The position numbers and the translations under genes are program-made. The notes under the pieces were generated by a model that saw only the letters and a list, made by a program, of their open reading frames with translations, did not search any database and was not told the origin of the DNA. A DNA stretch of 64,000 nucleotides, taken from NCBI GenBank assembly GCA_012861695.1, contig JAAOOA010000129.1, positions 267,501 through 331,500 of the forward strand, in the 5' to 3' direction. The DNA is from Trematomus loennbergii. Taxonomy: Eukaryota > Chordata > Actinopteri > Perciformes > Nototheniidae. Positions 23,931 to 36,611 of this stretch are shown here, piece by piece. Each line of letters opens with the position of its first letter. Position 1 is the stretch's first letter.

Positions 23931-25100
23931 ACCAAAATTAAGTAAAGATAAGAACACAAAATAAACAAAAATACAAATAACAGCCATATAGTAAAAACAC
24001 ATCATTCACACTTTCCTTCTTACTACGATGATACTCCCGCACAATGGAGTCTAATCGCCGAACACCATTACATTCATCTGTGTATTTCTTGGCAATAAAT
24101 ATATATTGTCACATCAAAAGCATGTCTCTCGTGATTGAAATGATATGCAATTTGATCTTTTCAAACTTGGGCGCTGAGCGTTGTTTATTTATATTGTCAC
24201 CTGCTAGCTTGTGCTGCTTAAAACATCTAATTCTTCAAATTGGTTGCACATCGAAAGGTCAGCGAGGTCAAAGTCATAATAATTCAAGAGACTACTTTTG
24301 ACGTTCTCTCCATAGAAAAACAATGGCAGACGTTTTAGCGTGTATCTTGTAAAGACAGCAATCAAACTGTTCACCAAACATTCAAGTAAGGAAGCAAAGG
24401 CCAAGAATAATTGTGTCTATCTCACCTGTCTTAAAATCTTTAAAATATTTTCTTGTGGATATTAATGTTGCAACAAAAACTTGGGGAAACAGGCAGAAAC
24501 ATGGACGGTCATCTGACAAAGAACTTGAATATATATACACACACACACACACACTTGTACAAGACTTATCACAGAGACAAGACACAGTTGGAGAGCGGGG
24601 GGAAACACAATCAGACAATCAGGGATAGGTGGGAAAACACAGGAAGTAAAATAGAAAAGACGCAATTTCAAAATAAAACAGGAAATACAAAAACGTGACA
24701 GCAAATTGTGAAATATGAAAAATCCCTTAATTTAGAAAATATCAGATTTTCCATCTGACCCTTTCCAGAAATGAAATGTTTTGAAAGGAGAAATAGACAA
24801 ATATTCTACAGTGTTCAGTGTGTGCTAACCAGTCCTTTTTTCCAGATGAATTTGCCTGCAAAGTGTTTCGCCGTCTCCATTTGCATTTTAACTGCTGTTT
24901 TAACTGCTGTCCGGCTCCTGGGAAAAGATAATCCTGGTGTAACAATGGTGGTGTTATCTCATGCAAAAGAGGAACTGAGCTGTTTCAGACAAACAGAGGG
25001 AGGTCAGTGATTGGCTGAGACACAGCTGTCGGCCTATCGGTGACCTTGAGGGAGCGACAAGGAGGTTTGTCTGCTCAGCTGGCTGTTATCACTGGCAGAC
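23931..25100. other. Intergenic, no gene recognised
   Basis: Includes a short AC tract at 24535-24556. Overlapping frames up to 85 codons lack any recognisable domain. Confidence 0.35.
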
Positions 25101-25107
25101 GCCATAT

Positions 25108-25109
<2 letters not shown>

Positions 25110-25162
<53 letters not shown>

Positions 25163-25166
25163 TGTG

Positions 25167-25238
<72 letters not shown>
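25110..25238. repeat. (GT)n microsatellite
   Basis: About 128 bases of GT with a GTGGTGTGTTGT interruption. Confidence 0.95.
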
Positions 25239-25554
25239 CCCCGCCTACGTGCCTGAATGCATCTGTGTGTTTATTTGCACTCAGGAGTCTGCAGCGGGCA
25301 CCACCTGCATGGTTTGGTTGAATGAGAAGATAATGTGGGTCATAAATACACAAGTTTCCCGGTTTGCTGACTTCATGTTTTCCTAACAGCTAAAAAAACA
25401 AATGAATGTTACAGGAAGGTGACTCCAATGTCCAGTAAAGTAACTAAAAATAAACCCTGTTTTTAGACTGATCCAAATATTCATATAACTCACAAATAGA
25501 GGATAGTAATAAAATGAATTCTCATAAAGCATAAAGAAGTTTAACTGTGCACCG

Positions 25555-25597
25555 CTGTGTGTGTGTGTGTGTGTGTGGTGTGTGTGTGTGTGTGTGT

Positions 25598-25686
<89 letters not shown>

Positions 25687-25915
25687 TACAGCAGAGACCA
25701 AGGTGACTCTTATCACAAACTACCTGCTCTAAACTCTCTGCCTCTGCGCACACACAAAAAAAACAGACACACACACACACACAGACACACACACACACAA
25801 ACGTAGGTAGTCCAAGACTAAAAGCCAGCAAGCACAGCAAAGGTCCAAAGATAGGGTGATGAAGGGTGATGAAGGACAGCCAAATCAACACACTTTCCCA
25901 AAAACACTTAATCAG

Positions 25916-25960
<45 letters not shown>

Positions 25961-25986
25961 ACGCACACGCACACACACACACACAC
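25555..25986. repeat. (GT)n and, 235 bp on, (AC)n arrays in inverted orientation
   Basis: GT repeats fill 25555-25685. AC repeats fill 25919-25986 with CACACG variants, and shorter AC tracts sit at 25767-25800. The two main arrays are complementary and could pair. Confidence 0.9.
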
Positions 25987-27455
25987 TGTCGAGGCACAAC
26001 TATATCACACAATATTTGGAGGGCATGTTAACGAACTGGAAAAGGGCGAATGGCTTAATATACATTTGGTCAAAATATGACTTAAAAGTCTATGATGATT
26101 GCAATCATATGAATTTGGAACAAATATGATTACAAAACAAGCATTCGCTAATAGTTATTTTCAAAGTGGAAGAACATCATATCTAGTGATGTCAGGAATA
26201 TAACTTAAGGTGTGGCCGTTGCAGTTTGAAAACACGACATTCAAGACGTCCATCATCACTTCATTATTAGCATTAAATACATATGTGTAAAACCGTGGTA
26301 AAAATAGTTATATTAGGGTTACAGTGACCTTGACCTTTCTAATCAGTTCATCCTTAAGTCCATGTTGACGTTTGTGCCAAAATAGAATTCCTTCGAGGTG
26401 TTTCAGAGATATTGCTGAATTGGAGGCATAAAGACAGAACCGAACACTAAATCAGTCCCGGTGTTTAAGACTGAACAAGACGGGGAAAGATGCCACAACT
26501 GAAAATCCAAATCACCCAAACACATTTACATTTCTTAACATTTGAGTCATTTGCATGGAAAGAACAGTTGATGTTTTGCAGAGCAGATGGCTTTATATCC
26601 CACACCACACACCACACGCCACACACCACACACCACACTGCCAATGGCTACTTGCAAAAAGGGAAATGGTTTAATGGTGAGAACACACATTTGAAGTGCG
26701 GGACAATTCATGTTATGGTTTCCTGTAATCTTCTACTGCAGAATAATGAAACAAAAACACATTTTAAATAGAACACTCTGTAGTATGCATACTTCATCAG
26801 ATATCCACACAAACAAGAGGCTTTGATTTCTGACGCACAGCTTGATTAAAGCACCATAAAGGCACCATAAAGCCATCCTACAGCTTCCACCTCCACCTCC
26901 ACAGAAAACAAATCGCCGTGGACAATCTGCTCTCCGTTCTCTGCGCTGATGAGCTGTTTCTGACGCCAGATGTCTCAGAATAATGGCCCTTTCTTTGTGT
27001 ACCTGTTATCATTTTTAAATAAAGCTGCAATCTAAAGGGCTGCTGCATCCTCTTCTCTGAGTGCTCTGTGATTACAGATATGACGGCGCTGTGGCTCCAT
27101 AAGAATGGCAGTAATGTGAATAATGAACACTCTGAAGATGGCTTTCATACAAGAATGACAACTGGTCTGCTGCCTGAAGAGTTTTTTAAAGCAGAGGGAG
27201 CGATCACAAGAATAAAACCAGAGCAAATCACATAAACGTACTGGTTTCTGTAAGGTTTTAGTGACTGGTAAGACAGCAGGAGTGACTGTAATTTAGACTG
27301 ATTTGCCTACACACACTGTCTGATGCAAATACTCTTAATGTTTCTTCATGTTTGCATGCAGCATGCAGCATTAACCCTAAATAGGCTACTGGACAGATGA
27401 AAGAAATCACTGTTTATATTTTAATCACAGTAATATCATACTGGAAATAATTAAT
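25987..27455. other. Intergenic; possible conserved non-coding stretch at 26880-27240
   Basis: A short ACACACCACACC-type repeat lies at 26597-26637. The stretch 26880-27240 is complex, balanced in composition and free of repeats, unlike its surroundings. No coding exon is supported. Confidence 0.35.
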
Positions 27456-27830
27456 TTAAAGGTAGGGTAGGTAAGAATGGAGAAACCAGCTCGAGTGCGC
27501 TAGAATTTGAAAGTACGCACCTGAAAAAAATCTGCCCCTTCCTTCAGACTTCCTTACAGAGCCCCTCCTCCAACACACACGAACGCGCACATGACCAATG
27601 AGGGCACGAGATAAGTTTGTGCAGAGATGGAAGGCTGACAGGCAGGTAGGCCATCCAGTTATTTTAGCCGGGCCGGCTCAGATGATTGGTTGTGCTTTTT
27701 ACAGCGCTACGGCTTCCACAGATGACATTTTTGTATGGATTTATTGTCAAAGCATTTAATATATTCATTGCTATCGGGATAAGAGCATTCCATGGAATAT
27801 AATAATATAAATGACATAGCCCACCTTTAA
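27456..27830. mobile_element. TTAA-flanked MITE, 375 bp
   Basis: The left end TTAAAGGTAGGGTAGG and the inverted right end TTAAAGGTGGGC are bordered by TTAA on both sides. No coding sequence. I recognise the terminal sequence as common in fish genomes but do not name the family. Confidence 0.65.
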
Positions 27831-28008
27831 GTTAAAAGCAGTAGATACTTTTCAGATGCATTGCATTACATATCACAGTTGTGCAAAATTGCATGGTTTT
27901 CTACTCAAATGTTTGCAAATGATTCGGCGTTTTTCACTCTTGTACACTAAATTTGCTAATTATATAGTAGTCTCACATAAATATGTCTTTGATGGTACTG
28001 CACCACGA

Positions 28009-28063
28009 CTGAAGCTGTCTCTCTAGATGAGAGCATCTGCTAAATGTCTGAATGTAAATACAG
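28009..28063 (+). mobile_element. SINE/LINE 3' tail remnant
   Basis: TCTAGATGAGAGCATCTGCT followed by AAATGTCTGAATGTAAAT is the 3' tail shared by many teleost tRNA-derived SINEs and their L2-type LINE partners. The SINE head is not recognisable upstream. Confidence 0.55.
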
Positions 28064-29450
28064 TTAAATGATGGCTTGTGTTAACACCAATGTGACTATT
28101 TACAAACTCTCTGTGTGACAGTGATTCTAAAGTTCAGTATTTAGAGAGACAAGCTGCTTCATGTGTCAGAAAGGATGCACCCTGTTTAATTCAATTATGA
28201 ACAGGAGAGAAGTCAGAGCTACATGTGCTTTAGACAGAACAAACAGTTTATCTGAGCGGCAACAACAAAAAATGGCTTCTACTTTTAGACAAGGAAACAG
28301 GGATGAAAGGTTCACAATGTAAAGCATGATCAGGTCATTTTGATGCTGCAAAGAAGGGAAGAAACCACACAAGACACCGTGCTGTTTTTTTGTGTTGTTT
28401 TAATGGAATGTATCTTTTCGAGGTATGAAAATAGATCTCACGTTGAAATAAGAAATAGGACAGGGGCTACAAAGGGCACAGCTAATAACTGTGTGTGTGT
28501 AAAGATGGCAACACCAAGGCATGTCAGAGAAGCTTCAGACCGATAAAGGGCTCAGATATATTTCTGTGGGAGATGACAGCAACACAGAGGCATGTGTTGG
28601 TTTGACTGTGATAGAGCATTGGGAACAATTCCAGCAAAAGGGAAACAACATCATCCGTTTTCCTGACGATAGCGTCACCGCTCGACAAAAACAATGGAGA
28701 AGGCCGTTATCTGTCACGTTCCTGTAAATATTTCCCTGTATAAAACCACTTCAGTTTCACAAAAATCACATTATTTAGTCTGTTAATTTTCTCCTCAAGA
28801 GCTGTAATGTCCATGTGTAATGTATGTTTTAGATTACAGATGTTTCTTGAACATTTCTCAAAGCTTTGTTGTGGTCAATGTCAGTAGGTGAGTCTGATTT
28901 CACTTAATTTAGCTTGTTGGCAGGAAGCTTCAATAGTTGGCAGGAAGCGTAAATTGCAAACTCAAACATACAAAAATGGCCACAGCATATGTGATATTGG
29001 AAAGTCATCCGTTAGACAAGGAGCTACAAACATGTTTATTTCCTATACGTAACTTTCAAGCCCTTGTTACACAATATTGCCAAGGAAAATAACAAATTAT
29101 CCTACAAATGACAGCTTTCCAACCATGTTTTTCCACAACGTAAGACACAGAACCTTGCAGCAGCACTACTTTGACTCATGTGATTTCACCAAACAGCCTC
29201 AAAACTAAGGTTCTGGCATTATCGCCTGCAGGACTGTAAATCACTTGACACAGATGAACAAATCACAAAAACTCGGAAATGACTCTTTTACAGCCTCTCG
29301 GTCCAATAAACATTGAGAGTGACTTCCTCATGTCTCCCTGCACACATGAGTGGCACAAAAACAATTCAGTATGCTCGGCAAAGCACTGCAGTGTTTGTCC
29401 AACAGCCAGAAAAACATTCGCTTCTTTTGCCTGCAGCGATTTAACCTTCT
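28064..29450. other. Intergenic, no gene recognised
   Basis: No domain, splice pattern or bounded repeat. Short frames of about 60-70 codons are chance. Confidence 0.35.
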
Positions 29451-29454
29451 GGTA

Positions 29455-29946
29455 CAACCCAGTCTCACGGCATTTCGTGTTATAGTCATGAAATTAATTT
29501 AATCTATTGATTCGTGTTCACCAACACGATTTTTGCATTTTCTTCGTGTCACACAGAATGATTTTAAAAGCAATGTATTTCTATTGGTAGTATATTTCGT
29601 GCCTGCACCACATCTTTTGAATTATATAATGTCGGAGTTTTTTTGCCGTCCGCGAGGAAAAGAAATGGGGCTCATTTTATTTATTTTTTCCTTCTAATTT
29701 GATATTATTTGGTGCAGGCACGAAACATACTACCAATAGAAATACATTGCTTCTAAAATCGTTCTGTCACAATACTGAAATCTGTATTTTTTTTTATCTC
29801 TTTTTCCTTCAAATTTGTTATTATTTACATTGCTTTTAAAATCGTTCTGTGTGACACGAAAAAAATGCGAAAATCGTGTTGGTGAACACGAATCAATAGA
29901 TTAATTTCGTGACTATAACACGAAATGCCGTGAGACTGTGTTGTCT
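29455..29946. mobile_element. Fold-back element with ~120-bp inverted ends
   Basis: The left arm from 29461 begins AGTCTCACGGCATTTCGTG and is matched in reverse complement by the right arm ending at about 29937. The match continues through TCTATTGATTCGTGTTCACC, AACACGATTTTTGCATTTTC, and the GTGTCACACAGAA and TTTTAAAAGCAATGTA blocks. A second inverted pair (TTTCTATTGGTAGTAT against ATACTACCAATAGAAA) sits inside. Arms occupy about 29461-29590 and 29825-29937. No coding sequence. A fragment of the same terminus occurs at 58871. Confidence 0.85.
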
Positions 29947-30165
29947 GGTAATGAATGGGGCATAAACAACCGTGGCCCAGCACTAATTTAGGTCCAGAAA
30001 GTGTTGAAGCAATAAACATCCTCAGGAAATATGTTATTCTAGATGCTGTTTGATGTAGATTACTCTCAGGACTAGATGGCGAGCTAAAATCCAACCATTG
30101 AGCCTGGATCATGCTAGTATTAGTCAGTCGTGATAGAACTTTTCTTGACAAGCTAATTAGCACCA

Positions 30166-30462
30166 TAGCTAATTTACAGTAAGCAAGCTAGTTATCAATG
30201 TAATTCATTTACAGTAGGCAAGCTAGTTAGCTGATTTACAGTAAGCAAGCTAGTTATCAATGTAGCTCATTTACAGTAGGCAAGCTAGTTAGCTATTTTA
30301 CAGTAAGAAAGCTAGTTAGCAACGTAGCTAACTTACAGTAAGCAAGCAAGTTAGCAATGTAGCTAATTTACAGTAAGCAAGCTAGTTAGCACAGTAGCTA
30401 ACTTACAGTAAGCGAGCTAGTTAACAGAGTAGCTAACTTACGGTAAGCAAGCTAGTTAGAGA
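30166..30462. repeat. ~36-bp minisatellite, about 8 copies
   Basis: Units contain AGCTAATTTACAGTAAGCA and AGCTAGTTAGCAATGT, with AGCTAACTT and AGTAGGCAAGC variants. The array is degenerate and non-coding. Confidence 0.85.
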
Positions 30463-32229
30463 TAACGTGGCAATAAATTGACCTTTGCTGATTCAAAAGA
30501 CCTTTCCTATTTGTACCATTGACTACATTTACCTTAACATGATCCTTATACAACTTGGAATATTGTCATACTCACAAAAACATTGGAATATTGGTGTGCA
30601 TGTAAACATAGTTTGATGCCTCGGTGCCTCACTGTCAACAAACCATGCCTCTTTAGTGGAGCCAAGTCAAATGTAAACGGCTCACTAACTGAAATAGCTT
30701 CTGTTTTGCCCAAGCAGTTAAAACACATCTGAATTTATACAGATTTTAAAATATCATGGAACTTTTGCTTTGTTTTTCGGTTATCAAATTGAAATGGTAG
30801 GCTTCCTCCGCCTTTAGAATAAAATAGTAAACCGTGCCCATCCACTCAGATTGGATGCAACCAATTAAATAATCTTTAGCGCTGTCAACATAACAGAAAC
30901 TCACTCGGCAAATTGCCAGAGAACTAAGCTCTTTACTGTAGCCACTGAAAAAGAAACTGGGGTAATTAAATAGTATCTTACTCAGATTTAAGACTCATAA
31001 GAAAGCAAAAGATAGAACAAGTTATGTATGAATGATTGAACATTGATGTACACACAATGAAAATACTAAGATGCACTGTGGCTCTTAAATCAAGCAATCA
31101 GACTCATGCAGGTTTCTCATCCTATATCTATCGTATTAATAGTATAATCTGAGCTGTAACACTGCACAAGGGAGAAGATGTTATGAAATTATTCTTTGGT
31201 TTACTTGAAAAAAAAAAAGGAAAACATGGATATGTGAGTAACTCTACAGCAACCATCCAAACACAACTTTATGTAAGATTATTCCCAACAGGCTTTGTGT
31301 GTAACAGGAAGCTCTTGTTCCACTCTAGCAACAAACACACTGAACAATCAACAACATAACACTTTTTTATAGAAAATATATATACATCTAATAAATAAGG
31401 GATAAACCCATTGAACGGTAGCGAACGTTGTTTCTTCACATGCTTTTTGTCCATCAGTCCTTAGTGAAATACGTCCGTGTGTTGGAAAAGGAGACGCTGG
31501 TTTAATGTGGAGGAGAATGGATTTCTGCGATCATCAATATTCATCCTCCAGCTGAGCGTCCAATTAACCTGCGGATGCAATCAATTAGACGGACTGCCGC
31601 AGAGTGACGGTGACACAGGAGGCAATTCTGAAGTCATTTCATTCCTACAGTCTTGATCAAACCAGACACACTGACAGAGTAGAAAAACTGTTTTCCCCTC
31701 AATGTATGTGAAAGTTCAACTGAGGATACATGTATTTCTTGTTCAGCAGGGTCGTATAGCCAGGATTTAAAGAAAAAACGAAGTAAAGACAAGTATTACT
31801 CAATCATGGAAAGGCTTTTTGAGTAGAGTCCTTTGAAAGAGAATCATATTGGGAATATGAGCATGTCGAAAAAAGCAGAATTGTTTTCTCAGGTTGAACC
31901 CTCAGTAATACAACAGCTCACCATGTGCCATAGAGAGCAACTAGCATGGAAATCTGTTGTCCAAACAGAGCGGCTTATCTCTCTGATGAGCAGATGTGCA
32001 GTTGGCCTGTACAGCTGCATATTCTGGGCATATGGCACATATTACTGAGTCACTGTATGCTTTAGGTCAGACTGTCAGAGCAAATTTGGAAGTCATTGTA
32101 TGTGCATTTACTGAAAATCAAAACCTGGTTTTGAACTGCCGAGCCTGAACAATTCATTGAGTGTCAAATGCAAAATATATAGCTTTAACACTGTGGAGAT
32201 ATGTTCATGTTTCCTGTTGTAATTACACT
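30463..32229. other. Intergenic or phlda1 3' flank; possible conserved stretch at 31490-31640
   Basis: No coding exon is seen. Around 31490-31640 the sequence is complex and holds several homeodomain-like ATTAG/CAATTA motifs. It lies downstream of phlda1. No confident poly(A) site for phlda1 was found. Confidence 0.3.
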
Positions 32230-32675
32230 ACAGTTCAAATATATTTCCCTCTGATCAAAGACACAAAGACCCTCCATGTATGAAACATCAAATCTGCCTG
32301 GGATTGGATATCCTGATCATTCTTCATGTGGAGGATTTTACCTCCAGTAGTCTGTCAACATTTCTTTCTTTTCTTTCATCCCTTTATGGTGAATAGTGTG
32401 TAACCTTTGATGCACACAGATGTCCTTTCATTGCACACATAATTAATATAATTACACTACATGGGGGTTTAGTTCTGTTTCTCACTGCTTAAAGACATGA
32501 AGACCCTCCATGTATGAAATATCAAACCTGCCTTGGATGGAATGGATATCCAGAACATTCTTCATGTGGAGGATTTTACCTCCAGGAGTCTGTTAAACTT
32601 TTCAAAGTAAATCCACATTGTGCATTGTTTCGTCTCCTATGATGCCAACAGGCGTCCTCGGTCATTGCATAAATA
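32225..32675. repeat. 234-bp tandem duplication downstream of phlda1
   Basis: Both halves contain GACCCTCCATGTATGAAA, ATTCTTCATGTGGAGGATTT and TACCTCCAG, at 32268 and 32502. The match extends to a TTACACTACA block at the start and a GATGC-ACA/GTCCT block near the end. Each copy holds the small palindrome GGAGGATTTTACCTCC. Confidence 0.8.
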
Positions 32676-32811
32676 TCCAAGGAGGACTAAAAGGAAACTG
32701 TAACATTGGTCCTTTTTTGCAAGGGGGTCCCCAGGTGGCCCCAGAGCCAGGAACCCCGCGTGCATTTCGCTTCCTCTGCACCCGTGATGGTGCACCAATA
32801 TCCTCCACAAG

Positions 32812-33294
32812 TCACGCGACGTTTGGAGAGCTGCGCACCGTCTTCTGACCGTGAATCTGACCGGGCATTTGCACCACCAGGAGCTGCTGCTTCTGCCGGG
32901 TTGACTTCACGGCAAGGATCGCCTGCCGGTTCTTATACTGCACCATCTGAAGGGTGATCTGCGGCATCCAGCCCTCGTCCTGCGGGCACCTGAAGTCGAT
33001 CTCCTTCCCCTCCATCATGACCACGGTGAAGTAAACGTACTTGCCTTTACGCTCCACGCAATCCACGGTTTTCATGTTGGCAAAGTGCAGCTCTTTCACT
33101 TTCCCCGTGTCTCCTCCACCTCCACCTGGACCTCCATGCTCGTGCTGTTTGGGCTCGTGCTGTTTGGGTGGCAGCAGCAGCACCCCCTCCTCGGTCAGGA
33201 CGCACCGCTTTTTCTTCCAGAGCTGCAGCAAGCCGTCGCTCCTCTTCTCCAGCAGACCCGCCTTCAACACCACCTTCATGCCGTTTTCCAGCAT
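32812..33294 (-). CDS. phlda1: Pleckstrin homology-like domain family A member 1
   Basis: A single-exon protein of 160 residues, nearly all one PH-like domain. Family members are small, stress- or growth-factor-induced proteins that bind phosphoinositides and restrain Akt or receptor signalling. Diagnostic stretches are [55 protein letters not shown] and [20 protein letters not shown]. These match PHLDA1 better than PHLDA2 or PHLDA3, as does the C-terminal RSSPNVA (mammalian PHLDA1 ends similarly). Residues 43-64, rich in Lys, Gln, His and Gly, correspond to the polyglutamine insertion of mammals. The long Pro-Gln/Pro-His tail is absent, so the fish protein is far shorter. The first Met is at 33294, with a second five codons later; both precede the domain. 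The neighbour nap1l1 on the same strand supports the identity. Confidence 0.93.
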   Translation of the reverse strand: MLENGMKVVLKAGLLEKRSDGLLQLWKKKRCVLTEEGVLLLPPKQHEPKQHEHGGPGGGGGDTGKVKELHFANMKTVDCVERKGKYVYFTVVMMEGKEIDFRCPQDEGWMPQITLQMVQYKNRQAILAVKSTRQKQQLLVVQMPGQIHGQKTVRSSPNVA

Positions 33295-33399
33295 CTTTCT
33301 CCCGGAAAACTGAAGGCCCCCTCCTCCCGGTTAGAGGATAAATGGATGAATGGATGAATGAATGGATGTTTAACCCAGAGCTGCTGCTGAGACTGCGGT

Positions 33400-33510
33400 G
33401 CTGCTGTAGTGGGGGTCTGTCTGTCTGTCAGTGTGTAAGTGTATAAGTGTGTGTGTGAGGGGTGGGTTTGAGGTGGGAGGGTCTGCTGGAGGTGCACCGC
33501 CCCCCTCAGA
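33400..33510 (-). promoter_or_regulatory. Likely phlda1 promoter/5' leader region
   Basis: Upstream of the phlda1 start, the coding strand has a GC box (GGGGGCGG, about 33497-33505), then CA-rich and CAGCAG-rich leader sequence without upstream stops. No clear TATA box is placed. The transcription start is inferred only. Confidence 0.35.
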
Positions 33511-33717
33511 TACAACCAGTCCTATCATTTTTTTGAAAATGTGCATATAGTATAGATACAAATAATATATTGATAAAAGTTGCCGTTTTTTTCCTTCGTT
33601 TTTTCATCCCAGGTTTTTGTAAAGCACTTTGTAATCTTTATACACGTGCTATACAAATACAGCGATTATAAAAAGGCACTAATTCCCAATACACATAGCA
33701 GAACAACCCCTTATAGC

Positions 33718-33825
33718 CTGCAGATGGAAATGAGCTATTAGCTATAATCTGGTATAAATCATATTTTCTGAGATTAATGTATTTGTATGCATGGTCCTTG
33801 TTGAAATAAATACATAACAGAGCCC
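33718..33825 (+). mobile_element. LINE-like 3' tail (CAGATGGAAATGAGCT type)
   Basis: Blocks GCAGATGGAAATGAGCTAT, AATCTGGTATAAATC, TTTTCTGAGATTAATGTATT and TGCATGGTCCTTGTTGAAAT occur in the same order as at 58797-59130 and 15265-15375. This copy is uninterrupted and shows where the SINE at 58.87 kb inserted. Confidence 0.55.
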
Positions 33826-35140
33826 ATAAGAAACATTGAAGTATTACAAATAAATAAGTTATTCAAGATTTGCAAAATGTTATGCTATGCTATTTGGATA
33901 AAGTACATATTTTAAATTGAAGATTTTAAAAGGCTTGAATATTGAAATCCAGACATATTTAAGACTTTTATAAAGTGCTATATAATGAACAGGCTGCAGC
34001 CACACATGCGCAAGGGCCCTCTGATTGGAAAAGTAATTTAAATGTCTGAAGGAAATAAAATATAACCCCTTACAGCCCATAAGAAACATTAACGAAGTAA
34101 TACAAATAAGCACATTGGGTGTATGTGGCTCACACTATTACATTTAGCCACAACTCATTATCAAAATAAAAGACTTTCATAATGATTTTCTATTTTCTTT
34201 TACGAGGAGAAAATTAGGTGGGCAAATTGGGATGGATTAGAAAACATTACCTGCATTTGTACATTGAAGAGGTACAATGGCGCCCTCTTCTGGCATGTGG
34301 ATGTGCATACATATTCAGGGTATCTGCACATTTGTCTTCCATTTCTGAGACATCGTCCTCTATGTCTGGTTCAATCTCCTCTTCATCTGGTTCAATCTCT
34401 TCATCTGGTTCAAAACATTTGTCCAGAGCCTCTGACAGAAAATCGCCTACTCATTGTGTCAATGAGTCAAATGTGAGCAAGGCACAAATATAACTGCATG
34501 AGAGACAGTAATGGAGGGGCATTTACTGCGAGAAAGTGAGAGGTTTTTCTTTCTCGAGGCACAGAGCTTGCACCTGTATGAAGGTATGATACATCATACA
34601 GCGCGAGAAAGTGAGAGGTTCCCGTAACTTAGAGTAAATTGTTTTGTCTGGAGGTGTGGGGGACATAAGCACAAGTGTTTTTTTTTTTTTTACCCGAAAC
34701 GCAAGAGAAGGGTTAAAGACCTCTAAAAGGAAAAAATACCAATACAAAAAAATCTATGAACTAGACAGTATAAACCGTTACTGAGTTTTATTGCATTTGA
34801 ATAACGGGAAATATTCAGTGCACATTACCCAACATGACTGCCTTTGCATTAACAAAAATAAAATGGTATGGCAGTAGACCAATGGAAACATTGTGCCCCC
34901 TTCACACTCATTAATTCTGCCCCAGATACAATTTAATACCAGACCTTTTTAGACTTTGAATACCAAAAAAGACTTTTTAAGGATCCGCAGGGACCCTGAT
35001 ATTATTTACACCACCTGCATTTTGTAGTAACCATGTTTAATTTGTAGAAATATATTGGACAAAGAAAGACGTTGGCAATTGTAAAATCTCGGTTTTGGTC
35101 CCAAGTGATTCCAAGACATCGTACACATGAACACAAAGAA
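33826..35140. other. Intergenic between nap1l1 and phlda1
   Basis: Contains short CATCTGGTTCAATCTC repeats near 34365-34410. Frames up to 91 codons here lack domains. No exon is supported. Confidence 0.35.
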
Positions 35141-35172
35141 AGTCAACAAACCACATGTCCATGTTTAACCAA

Positions 35173-35178
35173 TTTATT
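35173..35178 (-). other. Candidate poly(A) signal of nap1l1
   Basis: TTTATT on the + strand reads AATAAA on the coding strand, about 1.4 kb past the nap1l1 stop. The stretch between is free of other genes and is a plausible long 3' untranslated region. No alternative was tested. Confidence 0.4.
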
Positions 35179-36611
35179 AATGAACATACACGTACAGTTA
35201 TTGAGTACATTAGTATTTTTGTAGCATAGCATTTTGCCTTGACAACAGCTGCTCAGAAGGACCCTACACAAACCCTTTCCAATCAACATGATCTGAATAC
35301 TCCCTGCAGAAGGAGAAGTACCCTGGCTCTCCACAACTTCAACTAAAAAAGGCATTATTAAAGAAAGATGAAGGGGTCTGGGGGGGTGGGCAGGCTACGG
35401 TTTATTCTCCCCCTCCTGGATGTTTTTAAGTATTGCTCGGACATGCTTCCCCGTGGCTTTCTGGGTTAACAGAGGAAGGAGTTTAGGGAGGGAGGGTTGG
35501 TCGAAACAATTCCCCTTTTTCTTTCACAGTGATAAAAGACCTCAGGGGCTGAGCTGAGGTCTGATTTTAAGTCACCAATTAGTGAAATGAGAAAAAAAAA
35601 AAAAAAAGGGGGCGTGAAAACCTGGTTTATACCTTTTCATAATCTGTGCTACGTGTGTCCAAACCTGGTCCTACAGAGCCTAATCCTCCACCGGTAAGAA
35701 AAGGCAAGGCAATGCACTTTTAAAAACCCAAATAGCACAAGTCTCCACAGAGGGAACTCTACTAAGTGCTGCTTATGAGGATTATCTCACAGCTAACCAC
35801 CGATAGGACACCACACAAATCGAGTACAAAGTGCTATAATAGAAAAGACAGCGCCACTGCTAGCCTAAGAACTCTCTGGAATGTTAAAGAGACTCGACCA
35901 CTGACGAAAAAAGGGGGCGAAACACTTCAGTTTTTTTGTTCAATTTGAGATAAAGTCCGTCCAGTTTGTGGAGAAGCGTACTGGAATGTGTCGAGAGCGG
36001 GAAAAGTAGATCAAATGCTCAGTGAAGTGGAATAAACTGGAATGACACCTGCGTCCTCCCCAAAAAAAAAAAAAATGCTACAGTGCTTTTACATGTGCTT
36101 GAACGCCCCGCGGCTAAAGGTTAAAAATGTTCACTGGGACGACCAGAGCTGACCAACCAGGAGCTTTGATAGGAGAAAAGGGGCGGGATGAAGGGAATAA
36201 TTGACGCAATGCAGTCTAAACCACAGCTGTTGTCTAAGAGCAAATACAACAAAAGACTTCACAAGAACCCAAACTAGTTTTAGCAGTGAAGAGACAACTC
36301 ATGCTTACTTTGAGGGAGATTTTTCATCCTGTATTATAGCTATTGTACAGAGAAAAGAGAAGGAAATAACAGGTCTAGTAAAATACTATGTATATCGAGC
36401 CTCTCAGCTCCCAGTATATTACCGTAAGTTTGTAACAAAAATCGTGAAACTTTTTTGTTCTTCTTCAAATTCTCTACCAAGAAAAATACAAAACATTATA
36501 AGGCGGTAACTATTCTTTTTTTTTTCGTGTTTTAAATCTGGTTTTTTTAATGTTCTTTTTTTAAGATTTGAGAAGCCGTTACAGTGCAGTTGATCCTCAA
36601 TCAGCCGGGTT

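Noticed and set aside
32812..33294. Calling this gene phlda2 (or phlda3)
   Set aside because: The PH-domain signature, Gln/His insertion position, C-terminal motif and nap1l1 neighbour all fit phlda1 better.
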